DNA of 64,000 nt, from the NCBI RefSeq assembly GCF_004210375.1, contig NC_134832.1, positions 152,951,592 through 153,015,591 of the forward strand. Direction: 5' to 3'. This stretch comes from Tachypleus tridentatus. Its lineage: Eukaryota; Arthropoda; Merostomata; Xiphosura; Limulidae. Position numbers and translations under genes: made by a program. Of the stretch, positions 1 to 14,000 are shown piece by piece. Under the pieces are notes generated by a model. It had not been told where the DNA came from, made no database searches, and worked only from the letters and a program-made list of their open reading frames with translations. The first letter of the stretch is position 1. Every line of letters begins with the position of its first letter.

Positions 1-479
1 TTGTAACAAATTTCTAACATTATAAATTTATTTTGTATAAGTTTGTAATAAATTATCAGTTGAAATGCTGATATAAGGCAAGTGCATCTTTATTCCTATG
101 TCAATTTTCCACTGGCTTTAAACATTTGGCATAGTTTCTGTAACTTTGCTTTTTCATTCATGTACCATGCTGTACAGTTTTATTTTTCTTTGTGTGTTGA
201 ACCTCTTGAATGTTGTGTGACAGTTTGAATTATACATGTATTTTTGTTATTCAAATTTTAAATTTTGTTATGTATATATGCCATTCAATATTCATTACTT
301 AAATAAGATTCTCTCTCTCTCTTTTTAAAGTTTTTGCAATTTGATTGTACTGTAAGTCCTGAGTTCAAAACATGTAAAATAGGTTAATTCTGAGACTTAC
401 TTTGTCATAACTTCAACGACTGGATAAAGGTGTTAACTGTGAGACTTACTTTATGTGCTGGGTTCAACTACAGGAAAAA
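1..479. other. AT-rich sequence, no gene seen (probable kinase intron)
   Basis: AT-rich DNA with T-runs and a short CT microsatellite near 310-325. I see no coding exon. In particular, the kinase N-terminal exon with its glycine-rich loop is not here. Because the first visible kinase exon starts at codon ~42 behind a 3' splice site, this stretch is most simply the distal part of the upstream intron. Confidence 0.6.
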
Positions 480-3400
480 GATCATTCTCTAAAAGTTTAA
501 AACAGTGCTGGTATGATTCATGTCTTGAAGCCCTACTCTCACAGTTTAAAACAGTTCTGGTATGATTCATGTGTTGAAGCCTTTCTCTCACAATTTTGAA
601 CAGTACTGGTATGATTCATGTGTTCAAGCCCTTCTTTCACACTTTAAAACAGTACTAGTATGATTCATGTGTTGAAGCCCTTCTCTCACAGTTCAAAACA
701 GCATTGGTATGATTCATGTGTTGAATTCCTTCTCTCACAGTTTAAAACAGTACTGGTATCATTCATGTGTTGAAGACCTTCTATCACAATTACAAACAGT
801 ACTGGTATGATTCATTTGTTGAAGCCTTTCTCTCACAGATTTAGACAGTACTGGTATAATTCATGTGTTCAAGCCCTTCTTTCACACTTTAAAACAGTAC
901 TAGTATGATTCATGTGTTCAAGCCCTTCTCTCACAGTTCAAAACAGCACTGGTATGATTCATGTGTTCAAGCCCTTCTCTCACAGTTCAAAACAGCACTG
1001 GTATGATTCATGTGTTCAAGCCCTTCTCTCACAGTTCAAAACAGCACTGGTATGATTCATGTGTTGAATTCCTTCTCTCACACTATAAAACAGTACCAAT
1101 ATGATTCATGTGTTGAAGCCCTTCTTTCACAATTTAAAACAGTACCAGTATGATTCATGTATTGAGGCTTTTCTCTCAGTTTAAAACAGTACTAGTATGA
1201 TTCATGTGTTGAAACCCTTCTCTCACATTTTAAAACGGTACTGGTATGTTTCATGTGTTGAATTCCTTCTCTAACTGTTTAAAACAGCACTGGTATGATT
1301 CATTTGTTGAAGCCTTTCATTTACAGTGTAATACAGTACTGGTAAGATTCATGTGTTCAATTCCTTCTCTCACAGTTTAAAACATTTCTGGTATGATTCA
1401 TGTGTTGAAGCCTCTTTCTCACAGTTTTAAACAGTACTGGTATGATTCATGTGTTGAAACCCTTCTCTCACATTTTAAAATGGTACTCATATGATTGATG
1501 TGTTGAATTCCTTCTCTTACTGTTTATAACAGTACTGGTGTGATTCGTGTGTTGAATTCCTCCTCTCACAGTTTAAAACAGTACTGGTATGATTGATGTG
1601 TTGAAGCCTTTCTCAAAGTTTTAAACAGTACAGTTATCATTCATGTGTTGAAGCCCTTCTCTCACTGTTGTTTATGAAACCCTTTCACAGTTCAAAACAG
1701 TACTGGTATGATTCATGTCTTGAAATCCTTCTCTCACAGTTTACAATGGTACTGGTATGATTCATTTGTTGAATTCCTTCTCTCACATTTTAAAATGGTA
1801 CTGGTATGATTCATGTGTTGAAGCCCTTCTCTCACAGTTTAAAACAGTAATAGTATGATTCATGTGTTGAGGTCCTTCTCTCACAGTTTAAAACAGTACT
1901 GTTATGATTCACTTCTTGAATTCCTTCTCTGATTGTTTAAAACAGTACTGGAATGATTCATGTGTTGAATTCCTTCTCTCACAGATTAAAACAGTATTGG
2001 TATGATTCATTTGTTGAAGCCTTTCATTCACAGTGTAATACAGTACTGGTAAGATTCATGTGTTCAATTCCTTCTCTCACAGTTTAAAACAGTTCTGGTA
2101 TGATTCATGTGTTGAAGCCTTTCTCTCACAGTTTAAAACAGTACTGGTATGATTCATGTGTTAAAGCTTTTCTCTCACTGTTTAAAACAGTACTGGTATG
2201 ATTCATGTGTTCAAGCCCTTCTTTCACACTTTAAAACAGTACTAGTATGATTCATGTGTTGAAGCCCTTCTCTCACAGTTCAAAACAGCATTGGTATGAT
2301 TCATGTGTTGAATTCCTTCTCTCACAGTTTAAAACAGTACTGGTATCATTCATGTGTTGAAGACCTTCTATCACAATTACAAACAGTACTGGTATGATTC
2401 ATTTGTTGAAGCCTTTCTCTCACAGTTTTAGACAGTACTGGTATAATTCATGTGTTCAAGCCCTTCTTTCACACTTTAAAACAGTACTAGTATGATTCAT
2501 GTGTTCAAGCCCTTCTCTCACAGTTCAAAACAGCACTGGTATGATTCATGTGTTGAAGCTCTTCTCTCACAGTTCAAAACAGCACTGGTATGATTCATGT
2601 GTTGAATTCCTTCTCTCACACTATAAAACAGTACCAATATGATTCATGTGTTGAAGCCTTTCATTTACAGTGTAATACAGTACTGGTAAGATTCATGTGT
2701 TCAATTCCTTCTCTCACAGTTTAAAACATTTCTGGTATGATTCATGTGTTGAAGCCTCTTTCTCACAGTTTTAAACAGTACTGGTATGATTCATGTGTTG
2801 AAACCCTTCTCTCACATTTTAAAATGGTACTCATATGATTGATGTGTTGAATTCCTTCTCTTACTGTTTATAACAGTACTGGTGTGATTCGTGTGTTGAA
2901 TTCCTCCTCTCACAGTTTAAAACAGTACTGGTATGATTGATGTGTTGAAGCCTTTCTCAAAGTTTTAAACAGTACAGTTATCATTCATGTGTTGAAGCCC
3001 TTCTCTCACTGTTGTTTATGAAACCCTTTCACAGTTCAAAACAGTACTGGTATGATTCATGTCTTGAAATCCTTCTCTCACAGTTTACAATGGTACTGGT
3101 ATGATTCATTTGTTGAATTCCTTCTCTCACATTTTAAAATGGTACTGGTATGATTCATGTGTTGAAGCCCTTCTCTCACAGTTTAAAACAGTAATAGTAT
3201 GATTCATGTGTTGAGGTCCTTCTCTCAGTTTAAAACAGTACTGTTATGATTCATTTCTTGAATTCCTTCTCTGATTGTTTAAAACAGTACTGGAATGATT
3301 CATGTGTTGAATTCCTTCTCTCACAGATTAAAACAGTCTTGGTATGATTCATTTGTTGAAGCCTTTCATTCACAGTGTAATACAGTACTGGTAAGATTCA

Positions 3401-6400
3401 TGTGTTCAATTCCTTCTCTCACAGTTTAAAACAGTTCTGGTATGATTCATGTGTTGAAGCCTTTCTCTCAGTTTTAAACAGTTCTGGTATGATTCATGTG
3501 TTGAAGCCTTTCTCTCACAGTTTAAAACAGTACTGGTATGATTCATGTGTTAAAGCTTTTCTCTCACTGTTTAAAACAGTACTGGTATGATTCATGTGTT
3601 GAAGCCTTTCTCTCACAGTTTTAGACAGTACTGGTATAATTCATGTGTTGAAGCCTTTCTCTCACAGTTTAAAATGGTACTGGTATAATTCATGTGTTGA
3701 AACCCTTCTCTCACAGATCAAAACAGTACTGGTATGATTCATGTGTTAAAGCTTTTCTCACTGTTTAAAACAGTACTGGTATGATTCATGTGTTGAAGTC
3801 CATCTCTCACAGTTTAAAACAGTGCTGGTATGATTCATGTGTTGAAGTTCTCCTTTCACAGTTTAAAACAGTACTAGTATGATTCATGTGTTGAAGTTCT
3901 CCTTTCACAGTTTAAAACAGAACTGGTAAGATTCATGTGTTCAATTTTTTCTCTCACAGTTTAAAACAGTTCTGGTATGATTCATGTGTTGAATTCCTTA
4001 TCTTAGTGTTTATAACAGTACTGGTGTGATTCATGTGTTGAATTCCTCCTCTCACAGTTTAAAACAGTACTGGTATGATTCATGTGTTGAAGCTCTTCAC
4101 TCACAGTTTAAAACAGTACTGGTATGATTGATGTGTTGAAGCCTTTCTCTCACAGTTTAAAACAGTACTGGTATCATTCATGTGTTGAAGACCTTCTATC
4201 ACAATTACGAACAGTACTGGTATCATTCATGTGTTGAAGACCTTCTATCACAATTACGAACAGTACTGGTATGATTCATTTGTTGAACCTTTCTCTCACA
4301 GTTTTAGACAGTACTGGTATAATTCATGTGTTCAAGCCCTTCTCTCACAGTTCAAAACAGCACTGGTATGATTCATGTGTTGAATTCCTTCTCTCACACT
4401 ATAAAACAGTACCAATATGATTCATGTGTTGAAGCCCTTCTTTCACAATTTAAAACAGTACCAGTTATGATTCATGTATTGAGGCCCTTCTCTCAGTTTA
4501 AAACAGTACTAGTATGATTCATGTGTTGAATTCCTTCTCTCACATTTTAAAATGGTACTGGTATGATTCATGTGTTGAATTCCTTCTCTAACTGTTTAAA
4601 ACAGCACTGGTATGATTCATTTGTTGAAGCCTTTCATTTACAGTGTAATACAGTACTGGTAAGATTCATGTGTTCAATTCCTTCTCTCACAGTTTAAAAC
4701 ATTTCTGGTATGATTCATGTGTTGAAGCCTCTTTCTCACAGTTTTAAACAGTACTGGTATGATTCATGTGTTGAAACCCTTCTCTCACATTTTAAAATGG
4801 TACTCGTATGATTGATGTGTTGAATTCCTTCTCTTACTGTTTATAACAGTACTGGTGTGATTCGTGTGTTGAATTCCTCCTCTCACAGTTTAAAACAGTA
4901 CTGGTATGATTGATGTGTTGAAGCCTTTCTCAAAGTTTTAAACAGTACAGTTATGATTTATGTGTTGAAGCCCTTCTCTCACTGTTGTTTATGAAACCCT
5001 TTCACAGTTCAAAACAGTACTGGTATGATTCATGTCTTGAAATCCTTCTCTCACAGTTTACAACGGTACTGGTATGATTCATTTGTTGAATTCCTTCTCC
5101 CACATTTTAAAATGGTACTGGTATGATTCATGTGTTGAAGCCCTTCTCTCACAGTTTAAAACAGTAATAGTATGATTCATGTGTTGAGGTCCTTCTCTCA
5201 CAGTTTAAAACAGTACTGTTATGATTCATTTCTTGAATTCCTTCTCTGATTGTTTAAAACAGTACTGGAATGATTCATGTGTTGAATTCCTTCTTTCACA
5301 GATTAAAACAGTATTGGTATGATTCATTTGTTGAAGCCTTTCATTCACAGTGTAATACAGTACTGGTAAGATTCATGTGTTCAATTCCTTCTCTCACAGT
5401 TTAAAACAGTTCTGGTATGATTCATGTGTTGAAGCCTTTCTCTCAGTTTTAAACAGTTCTGGTATGAATCATGTGTTGAAGCCTTTCTCTCACAGTTTAA
5501 AACAGTACTGGTATGATTCATGTGTTAAAGCTTTTCTCTCACTGTTTAAAACAGTACTGGTATGATTCATGTGTTAAAGCTTTTCTCTCACTGTTTAAAA
5601 CAGTACTGGTATGATTCATGTGTTGAAGCCTTTCTCTCACAGTTTTAGACAGTACTGGTATAATTCATGTGTTGAAGCCTTTCTCTCACAGTTTAAAATG
5701 GTACTGGTATAATTCATGTGTTGAAACCCTTCTCTCACAGATCAAAACAGTACTGGTATGATTCATGTGTTAAAGCTTTTCTCACTGTTTAAAACAGTAC
5801 TGGTATGATTCATGTGTTGAAGTCCATCTCTCACAGTTTAAAACAGTGCTGGTATGATTCATGTGTTGAAGTTCTTTCACAGTTTAAAACAGTACTAGTA
5901 TGATTCATGTGTTGAATTCCTTCTCTCACATTTTAAAATGGTACTGGTATGATTCATGTGTTCAATTCCTTCTCTGAAAGTTTAAAACATGACTGGTATT
6001 ATTCATGTGTTGAAGCACTTTTATCACAGTTAAGAACAGTACTGGTATGATTCTTGTGTTGAATTTCTTCTCTGAAAGTTTAAAACAGTACTGGTATGAT
6101 TCATGTGTTGAATCTCTTCTCTCACAGTTTAAAACAGTGCTAGTATGATTTGTGTGTTCAAGCTCTTCTCTTACAGTTTAAAACAGTACCAATATGATTC
6201 GTGTGTTGAACCCCTTCTCTCACTGTTGTTTATGAAGCCCTTTCACAGTTCAAAACAGTACTGGTATGATTCATGTGTTGAATTCCTTCTCCCACAGTTT
6301 AAAACAGTATTGGTATGATTCATTTGTTGAAGCGTTTCATTCACAGTGTAATACAGTACTGATAAGATTCATGTGTTCAATTCCTTCTCTCACAGTTTAA

Positions 6401-8490
6401 AACAGTTCTGGTATGATTCATGTGTTGAAGTTCTCCTTTCACAGTTTAAAACAGAACTGGTATGATTCATGTGTTGAATTCCTTCTCTGACTGTTTTAAA
6501 CAGTATGGGTATGATTCATGTGTTGAAGCCATTCTTTCACAATTTAAAACAGTACTAGTATGATTCATGTATTGAGGCCCTTCTCTCAGTTTAAAACAGT
6601 ACTAGTATGATTCATGTGTTGAAGTTCTCTTTTCACAGTTTAAAAGAGTACTGGTATGATTCATGTGTTGAATTCCTTCTCTCACATTTTAAAATGGTAC
6701 TGGTATGATTCATGTGTTGAAACCCTTCTCCCACAGTTCAAAACAGTACTGGTATGATTCAGGTGTTGAATTCCTTCTCTAACTGTTTAAAACAGCACTG
6801 GTATGATTCATTTGTTGAAGCCTTTCATTGACAGTATAATACAGTACTGGTGTGATTCGTGTGTTGAATTCCTCCTCTCACAGTTTACAGCAGTACTGGT
6901 ATGATTCATGTGTTGAAGCCCTTCTCTCACAGTTCAAAACAGTACTTGTATGATTCATGTGTTCAAGCCCTTCTCTCACAGTTTAAAACACTACTGGTAT
7001 AATTGAAGTGTTTAATTCCTTATCTCACAGTTTAAAACAGTATTACTATGATTCATGTGTTGAAGCTCTCTTACATTTTGAAAAAGTACTGGTGTGATTC
7101 ATGTATTGAATTCCTCCTATCATAGTTTAAAACAGTAATGGTATGATTCATTTCTTGAAGCCTTTCTCTCACAGTTTTAGACAGTACTGGTATGATTCAT
7201 GTGTTAAAGCCATTATCTCACAGTTTAAAATGGCACTGGTATGATTCAAGTCTTGAAACCCTTCTCTCACAGTTTAAAACAGTATTGGTATGATTGATGT
7301 GTTGAAGCCCTTCCCTCACAGTTTAAAACAGTACTGGTATGATTCATGTGTTGAAGCCCTTCCCTCACAGTTTAAAACAGTACTGGTATGATTCATGTGT
7401 TGAATCTCTTCTCTCACAGTTTTAAACAGTACTTCTATATTTCATGTTCTGAGGTCCCTCTCTCTCAGTTTGAAACAGTACTGGTATTATTCATGTGTTG
7501 AAGCTCTTCTCTCACAGTTTAAAACAGTACTGGTATGATTCCTGCGTTGAATTCCTTATTTGACTGTTTAAAACAGAACTGGTATGATTCCTGTGTTGAA
7601 GCACTTTGACATTTTAAAACAGTACTAGTATGATTGATGTGTTGAATTCCTTCTTTCACATTTTAAAATAGTACTGGTATGATTCATGTGTTGAAGCTTT
7701 TTCACAGTTTAAAACAGTATGGGAATGATTAATGTGTTGAAGCCCTTCTTTCACAGTTTAAAATAGTACTGGTATGATTGATGTGTTGAATTCCTTCTCT
7801 CACAGTTAAGAACAGTACTGGTATGATTCATTTGTTGAAGCCTTTCATTCACAGTGTAATACAGTACTGGTAAGATTCATTATTTCAATTCCTTCTCTTA
7901 CAGTTTAAAACAGTACTGGTATGATTCATGTGTTGAAACCCTTCTCTCAAAGATTAAAACAGTACTGGTATGATTCATGTGTACTGGTATGATTCATGTG
8001 TTGAATTCCTTCTCTCATATTTTAAAATGGTACTGGTATGATTCATGTGTTGAATTCCTTCTATTGCAGTATAAAACAGTACTGGTATGATTCATGTGTT
8101 GAATTCCTTTTATTGCAGTTTAAAACAGTACTGGTATGATTCATGTGTTGAAGCCTTTCTTTCACTGTTTAAAACAGTACTAGTATGAGTCATGTGTTGA
8201 ATTCCTTCTCTTACTGTTTAAAACAGTATTGGTATGAATCATTTTTAAGCCCTTTTTACACAGTTTAAAACAGTACTAGTATCATTCATGTGTTGAAGCC
8301 CTACTTTCTCAGTTTAAAACAGTATTGGTATGATTCATTTGTTGAAGCATATTTTCACAGTTTAAAACAGTACTTGTATGATTCATGTGTTGAAGCCCTC
8401 TTCTTACTGTTTAAAACAGTACTAGTATGATTCATGTGTTGAAGCTCTTTTCTCACAATTTAAAACAGTACTAGTGTGATTCATATGCTC
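480..8490. repeat. 49-bp minisatellite array (about 160 units)
   Basis: Degenerate tandem units with a 49-bp period; successive TATGATTCAT landmarks fall at 561, 610 and 659. Each unit carries AAAACAGTACTGGTATGATT, then TCATGTGTTGAAGCCC, then TTCTCTCACAG. Variants alternate (AAGCCC versus AATTCC, TGTTGAA versus TGTTCAA). Rare landmarks show higher-order duplication: TTTATGAAAC recurs at 1671, 3015 and 4988, so blocks of about 1.34 and 1.97 kb were copied. The few short open frames inside are by-products of the repeat. The array probably lies in the intron before the 9223 exon. Confidence 0.93.
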
Positions 8491-9222
8491 CTTAATAGAG
8501 ATTATTTATGTATGGTGTAATTTTGTTTTGAGTGTATTATAATATTATATGTAAGGTAAGTATGTGTAGTAGATATACAGAGGTAATTAGTTGGGGTTGG
8601 TTTTAGTTATGGTGCTGAGTGAATTGTATTTATACAAAACTGAAAATTACTAAAGTATTTGTAAATATTTTGTATGTGGAGACTTTCTGTGGATATTATG
8701 TGATTCAATGTGAAAAGTGGTTAATCTGATCACTCCACTTGATGAGACATATGAAGAGGTTTTCATGTAATATTATCTGGAAAAAAATCATTTTGGTTTA
8801 AAAGGAAGTCATGCAAGTTTTTTTTTTAACATTTATAATTTGGTATTGGCATGTGAAAAACTTGGTCAACATTTTGCAAACCATAGAATGTCCTAAATCA
8901 AACATGTTTTTATTTGTGTTATTCACTGTATTCACATTATAAACCAGTAGCACAAAAAATAAAACTATGATTTTTCACATTTCTGACCAATACTTTTGTG
9001 CCCAAGTAAGTAATCTACTCATTAGTTGCTGTTTTATTTTACAAATAATGAAATGTTTGTGAACTCGCACAATGCACACAGCTAAGGCTTGATTCACTTC
9101 TGTTTGGTTTTAGTTTGACACAGCTATAATGTAAATGACAGTTATTAATAAATATGGATTGTTGAAGTCATTTACAAAGTGAATGGTTATAAAACAAAGT
9201 TAATTTATCAGTGCTTTTTCAG
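8491..9222. other. AT-rich intron sequence ending in a 3' splice site
   Basis: Unique AT-rich sequence with no ORF of note. It ends with a pyrimidine-rich tract and AG at 9221-9222, immediately before the kinase exon. I see no other feature. Confidence 0.6.
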
Positions 9223-9329
9223 GAAGTTGCAGTAAAGCTTGAGTCAACAAAAGCTAGACACCCACAGTTGTTATATGAAAGCAAGTTATACAAAATCCTG
9301 CAAGGAGGTGTGGGTATACCTCATATACG
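9223..9329 (+). CDS. CSNK1A1: Casein kinase I alpha, exon with the ATP-anchoring lysine (residues ~42-77)
   Basis: First visible exon of a CK1alpha-type Ser/Thr protein kinase. This family phosphorylates primed and acidic sites; its known substrates include beta-catenin and PERIOD, acting in Wnt/Hedgehog signalling and the circadian clock. The exon encodes EVAVKLES, whose lysine corresponds to K46 of vertebrate CK1alpha, followed by [20 protein letters not shown] and VGIPHIR. It is bounded by AG at 9221-9222 and GTAAGT at 9330. It ends after two bases of an Arg codon (phase 2), completed by the first base of the 22365 exon. The CK1 family is certain by near-identity. Alpha rather than delta/epsilon is indicated by the [16 protein letters not shown] stretch and by the [10 protein letters not shown] tail in a later exon. 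The glycine-rich loop exon is upstream of the window. Confidence 0.96.
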
Positions 9330-11030
9330 GTAAGTAACATTTACCTATTTATATTCCCCACCTATATTGTGTAACAACTAGTATATATATTTTTGTTATG
9401 CTATTGAGTGTATATAAAATACAAATTTCACTGTTTATTAGCTACACAACAGAAATCAGTGATATACTCCTTATACACAGTAAGTTATGTCTGTACTTTA
9501 CCTGAAGTAAAATATATATATTTCATATTCAGGTGTAAGCAAGTGAAACTGACAATAAATTTCATTTGTTTTGTAGGGTAAGTGACAGAAAATGTTTACC
9601 TGTTCTATCAGGTGTTCATAAAATATTTTATAAGGTTGCAGTAAATACAGTGGAAGTTGAATCAGTGTTCTTATTATCAGCAGCAGTTTCTGAACATAAC
9701 TGATTCATCTGGACTAAATGTTATTTGCTAGGGATATCTCTGTATGTTCTCAATACATGAATAACATATTTATAGTATTGGACCTTTGGTGCATGTTCCA
9801 GCTAGTAATGTTCTATATGATGCATATAGAAGTATGATATGCAACAAGTGTAGGAAACCAGAAATTGCTTAATACTTTGAGCTGTCATTTTGAAGAAGGT
9901 AACATAAACAGGTCTCAATATGCTAGTGAAGTAATATTATACAGAGTACAGTATAGTTATACAAATAAAACTTCCATTTTATTATCCCAGTAAAATGAAT
10001 TAGTGCCCTAAAAGGATAAAACTAAAAATTTATAAAATAACAATAAACAAGAAACACTTTTTGACTGTTTTTTTTAATCTCCAACCACTTTCTTGCAATG
10101 AGGTGACCCAATTTTTTCTGCCATTCACCACATTGTTAAACTCAAAATCTGATACCATACAATGATATGACATTTGTTCCTTCTTCAGTATAATGAATAT
10201 TAAACAAGAAAAGATAAATAACAATGATAAAAGACAAAAATGTGGAGTGTAGTGGAAGAAAGATTTTATCAGGCTTCAACATGACTGTGAAAACATACTA
10301 TGTTCTGCCATAGTTGGAATACAGTGTTTTGTTTACACTGTATTCAGGCTTACAGTAAGAATTCACAGTATAGCTGGTGTCCATCTACCATGACTGTAGC
10401 AAATAATCCACAAGATGCCCCATAGAATGACCAGATATGGTGCATGGAAGATGGAAAAAAGGATCAACTTGTTAAAAGTTTTAATTTGCCATACTACATG
10501 GCCAGCTCTGAATTACCTATCACAATTTTTCTAGGATAAGATCAGAGCACTGTCACTGGTGTGAATTCAGTTGTTAATGAATGCATTCAGTATGAAAGTA
10601 TGTGAAACTAGAACAAAAAAAATCCTTAAAGTACTGTGGGCAAAATTGGAGGAAAATTAGTTTAATTTTATTTCTTCATATGGAGATAGAGGGCATTATT
10701 TGAAAAGAGAAGACATTAGAATACTAAGTTATAATATTCTAGATTTATAAATGTTATTTGGTTTTATTATTTTTACTCTATATACATTAGACATAAGATT
10801 TAGTAAGATTGGGGATTAAAATATTGGGTATAAGCTACTGGTTTAGATTTTAGAAGTGTAACACAGTATAATGTTAAATTAGGTGTAGTGTACATAATGG
10901 TTTTTTAGGCTTAGTTATAATTAACTTGTAGTAAGATTGTAAGACAAAATCAAATGCAGTGTCTTATTTAATAAATGCAGTGTAAAAAATAGTTAAATTT
11001 AGGCTTAACAGTATTAGCAACAAGCTACTG
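9330..11030. other. Kinase intron, start; no gene seen
   Basis: First part of a 13-kb intron (9330-22364). AT-rich. A 64-codon minus-strand open frame near 10030-10224 has low complexity and no recognisable domain. The sequence just before 11031 may be the 5' flank or untranslated region of the LINE that follows, but I cannot place that boundary. Confidence 0.6.
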
Positions 11031-14000
11031 GTGTTTAATCATAGGTTCGAGTGTCTAATTATACAAATAATACAGTGGTTAAGACTAGTTTGGGAGGTAA
11101 GCATTCCCACTGGTTTGGGTGCAAAGGGTGCAATGAATGGATTTTATTGGAAACTGTGGATAGTATGCACTTTTGAGGAAGCTAGTCGTGAGAATGTTCA
11201 ATTTACGTGTAGAGTTTGTAGGTTGGAGAAACATTTGGAGACTGTCTTAACTGAATGAAGTTGATGAAATAAAGAAAAAGTATAAAAGACAGCAGGACTT
11301 CAAGAGGAGCTTAAGGTTAAAAGTAGTGAACTTAATTGTAGAAACCTTATTCTATTGAGCAACAAGTCTTAGCCCTTGGTTTATGTAGACGAGGAAGTAT
11401 TGGAGGGTGTGAAAACAGAATGAATAATAAAGGATATGCAATATGAACTTAAGGAGGCTATAGTTACAGGTGATTCTAATATGTCATATAGACAAAATAG
11501 TCTGTAGGGTTAAATAGGGAGAGAAGAGTTAGATTATGATACTCTGGGGCACAAGTGGAAGACAACTGAAAGAACAAGAGCTATAATGAAGGGGACTAGT
11601 AATGATGCAGTTTTTGTTGTGCATGTAGAGACTAACAATATATGGAACAGTGACTCAGAGGAGCTAATTAATAAGTACAAGGGGTTGATAAAATCATTTA
11701 GAGATAAAGGCTGTAATGTCAGGGCTACTGTCAAGAATTAATTGTGGAGATGATATTTTGAGTAGGGCTAAATGCTAAACTAAAATTAGTATGCAAGGTT
11801 AGCTGGTTGGACTTGTAGGATTAGTTCATTGGTAGGAGGGAACATTTTGAAATGGATGGTTTACACATAAGTAGTAAAGGGTCTGGCATGTTTGCAAGAG
11901 CTATTAACTCAGCTCTAAGGAAAGTTTTAAACTAAGATTAGATAGTCGTGAGAGCAAAGATAAACTAAATTAAGAGGTAGAGGAAAGTTTAACATAGGAA
12001 ATAAGTATAAAAAATCATAAGGATTGGCTTAACTGTTACTATTGTAATGCTGGAAGTGTAAGAAATAAAATAGATAACTTTAGGGCACTGGTTGGAAGAG
12101 AAGATTTTAATATAATAGGAGTAACTGAAACATGGTTAAATGTAGATGATTTTTATGACAGAAATTTCTTTGAAATATGTGGTTACAGGTTATTCAACAG
12201 GTACAAAGTAGTAAAGAGATGAATGGCTGTGTATGTAAAGTGTAGTTACATCCTGTTGAAGTTGAGGATATTAAAGATAACAACAAGAAGATTGAATCTA
12301 TTTTGGTTTCTATTAGTGGATACAAAGATAAAAAGCTTTTAGTTGGAATTTGTTACAGATCATCAAATGAAATTATTGAGAAACTTTACAGTGAGACTAA
12401 GATCCCAGATGTTAATGAAGTCATAATTATGGGTGATTTTAATGTCAGACATACTAGAAAATGCTTAAAGTCAAACCATAAGGGAGAAAGATTTCTGGAA
12501 ACTGTTCAAAATGGATTTCTCCACCTGTTGGTCAAGGAACCTACTAAAATAATGCTATTTTATATTTTAGTTAACTTCAAATATAAAAATGGTTGAAATT
12601 GGAGAATCCTTAGGTACAAGTGATCATTGCTGTATTAGGTTTGATGTTTTTTTGCAGAGGGAAATCAGGAGTAATGATATTTGATTCCAAAAAGCAAATT
12701 TTGAAAGGATACAAGAATTATCTGTTGTGAATTGGGCAGCCAAGTTATGTGAAGACAGACTGAATATCACATTATTTGTTGTGAATTGGGCAACCACGTT
12801 ATCTGAAGACAGACTGAATATCACATTATCTGTTGTGAATTGGGCAGCCACGTTATCTGAAGACAGACTGAATATCACATTATCTGTTGTGAATTGGGCA
12901 GCCATGTTATCTGAAGACAGACTGAATATCACATTATCTGTTGTGAATTGGGCAGCCACGTTATCTGAAGACAGACTGAATATCACATTATCTGTTGTGA
13001 ATTGGACAGCCACGTTATCTGAAGACAGACTGAATATCACATTATCTGTTGTGAATTGGACAGCCACGTTATCTGAAGACAGACTGAATATCACATTATC
13101 TGTTGTGAATTGGGCAGCCATGTTATCTGAAGACAGACTCAATATCACAGATTAAAAAACAAAAATGTCAACATTCAAAACAAATATATTCCTTACAGAA
13201 AGAAAAGGTTGGATACAAGTATGAAACCAGATTAGTTCACAAAGGTATAAGAGATAAAATTAAAGAGAAGCATTACAAAGTTAAGAAATTTAAATTGTCT
13301 GGTATGATAAAAGATTTAGAATGTTATAGAAGATCAAGAAAGTTGATCAAACAGGATTATCAGGACATCCAAAATGATGTATGAAGAAAATTGGATGAAA
13401 ACATTAAAAATTAATGATGATGACTTTTTAAAGTACATTAGGAGTCAGTAAATAAAATGTTAGAATGAGGACAGGACTCATGAAGGATGATGAAGAAAGA
13501 CTTGTATCTAATGATTATGAAATGGTTAGGATATTAAGTTCTGCTTTTTGTTTCAGTTTTTACTGATGAAGGCTTAAACTATTCATCTTGAACGACTGAT
13601 AAATGAAAACAAAGTTGAACAAAACAACAGTATAAATTCTGAGCTTCTTAAAATAAAATATGGAAGTTTAAAGAATGATAAGGCTTCTCAATTAGATAAT
13701 ATTTCCTTGAGGATTTTAAGGAGATAAAGAATTGGATATGTGAGTCACTTGTAATTTTTTTGTAAGTCCTTGAATAGTGGACGAGTACTAACAGATTAGA
13801 AATTAGCTAATGTCACTCATATCTTTAATATGAGTAATAGAAGATGACCCAGTAATTATAGGCCTATTAGTCTTACATCAGTTGTGGGGAAGGTTTTGGA
13901 AAATATGATAAAAGATTCTTTGAAAAGTAATTTAACAAAGTTTAAATTTTTATTGGATAGTCAACATGGTTTCACTAAAGGAAAATCTTTCCCTGTAGAT

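Noticed and set aside
3402..5565. Three ~62-codon ORFs in the first array
   Set aside because: They are repeat translations of the 49-bp unit; two of them are duplicates of each other through higher-order copying.
480..8490. CRISPR-like appearance of regularly spaced repeats
   Set aside because: The whole 49-bp unit repeats without unique spacers, and the DNA is eukaryotic.
1..9222. N-terminal kinase exon (glycine-rich loop)
   Set aside because: No GSGSFGDIYLA-type coding sequence found; it must lie upstream of the window.
12624..13148. 174-codon minus-strand ORF
   Set aside because: Antisense to the 54-bp tandem expansion in the LINE; an artefact of a stop-free repeat.
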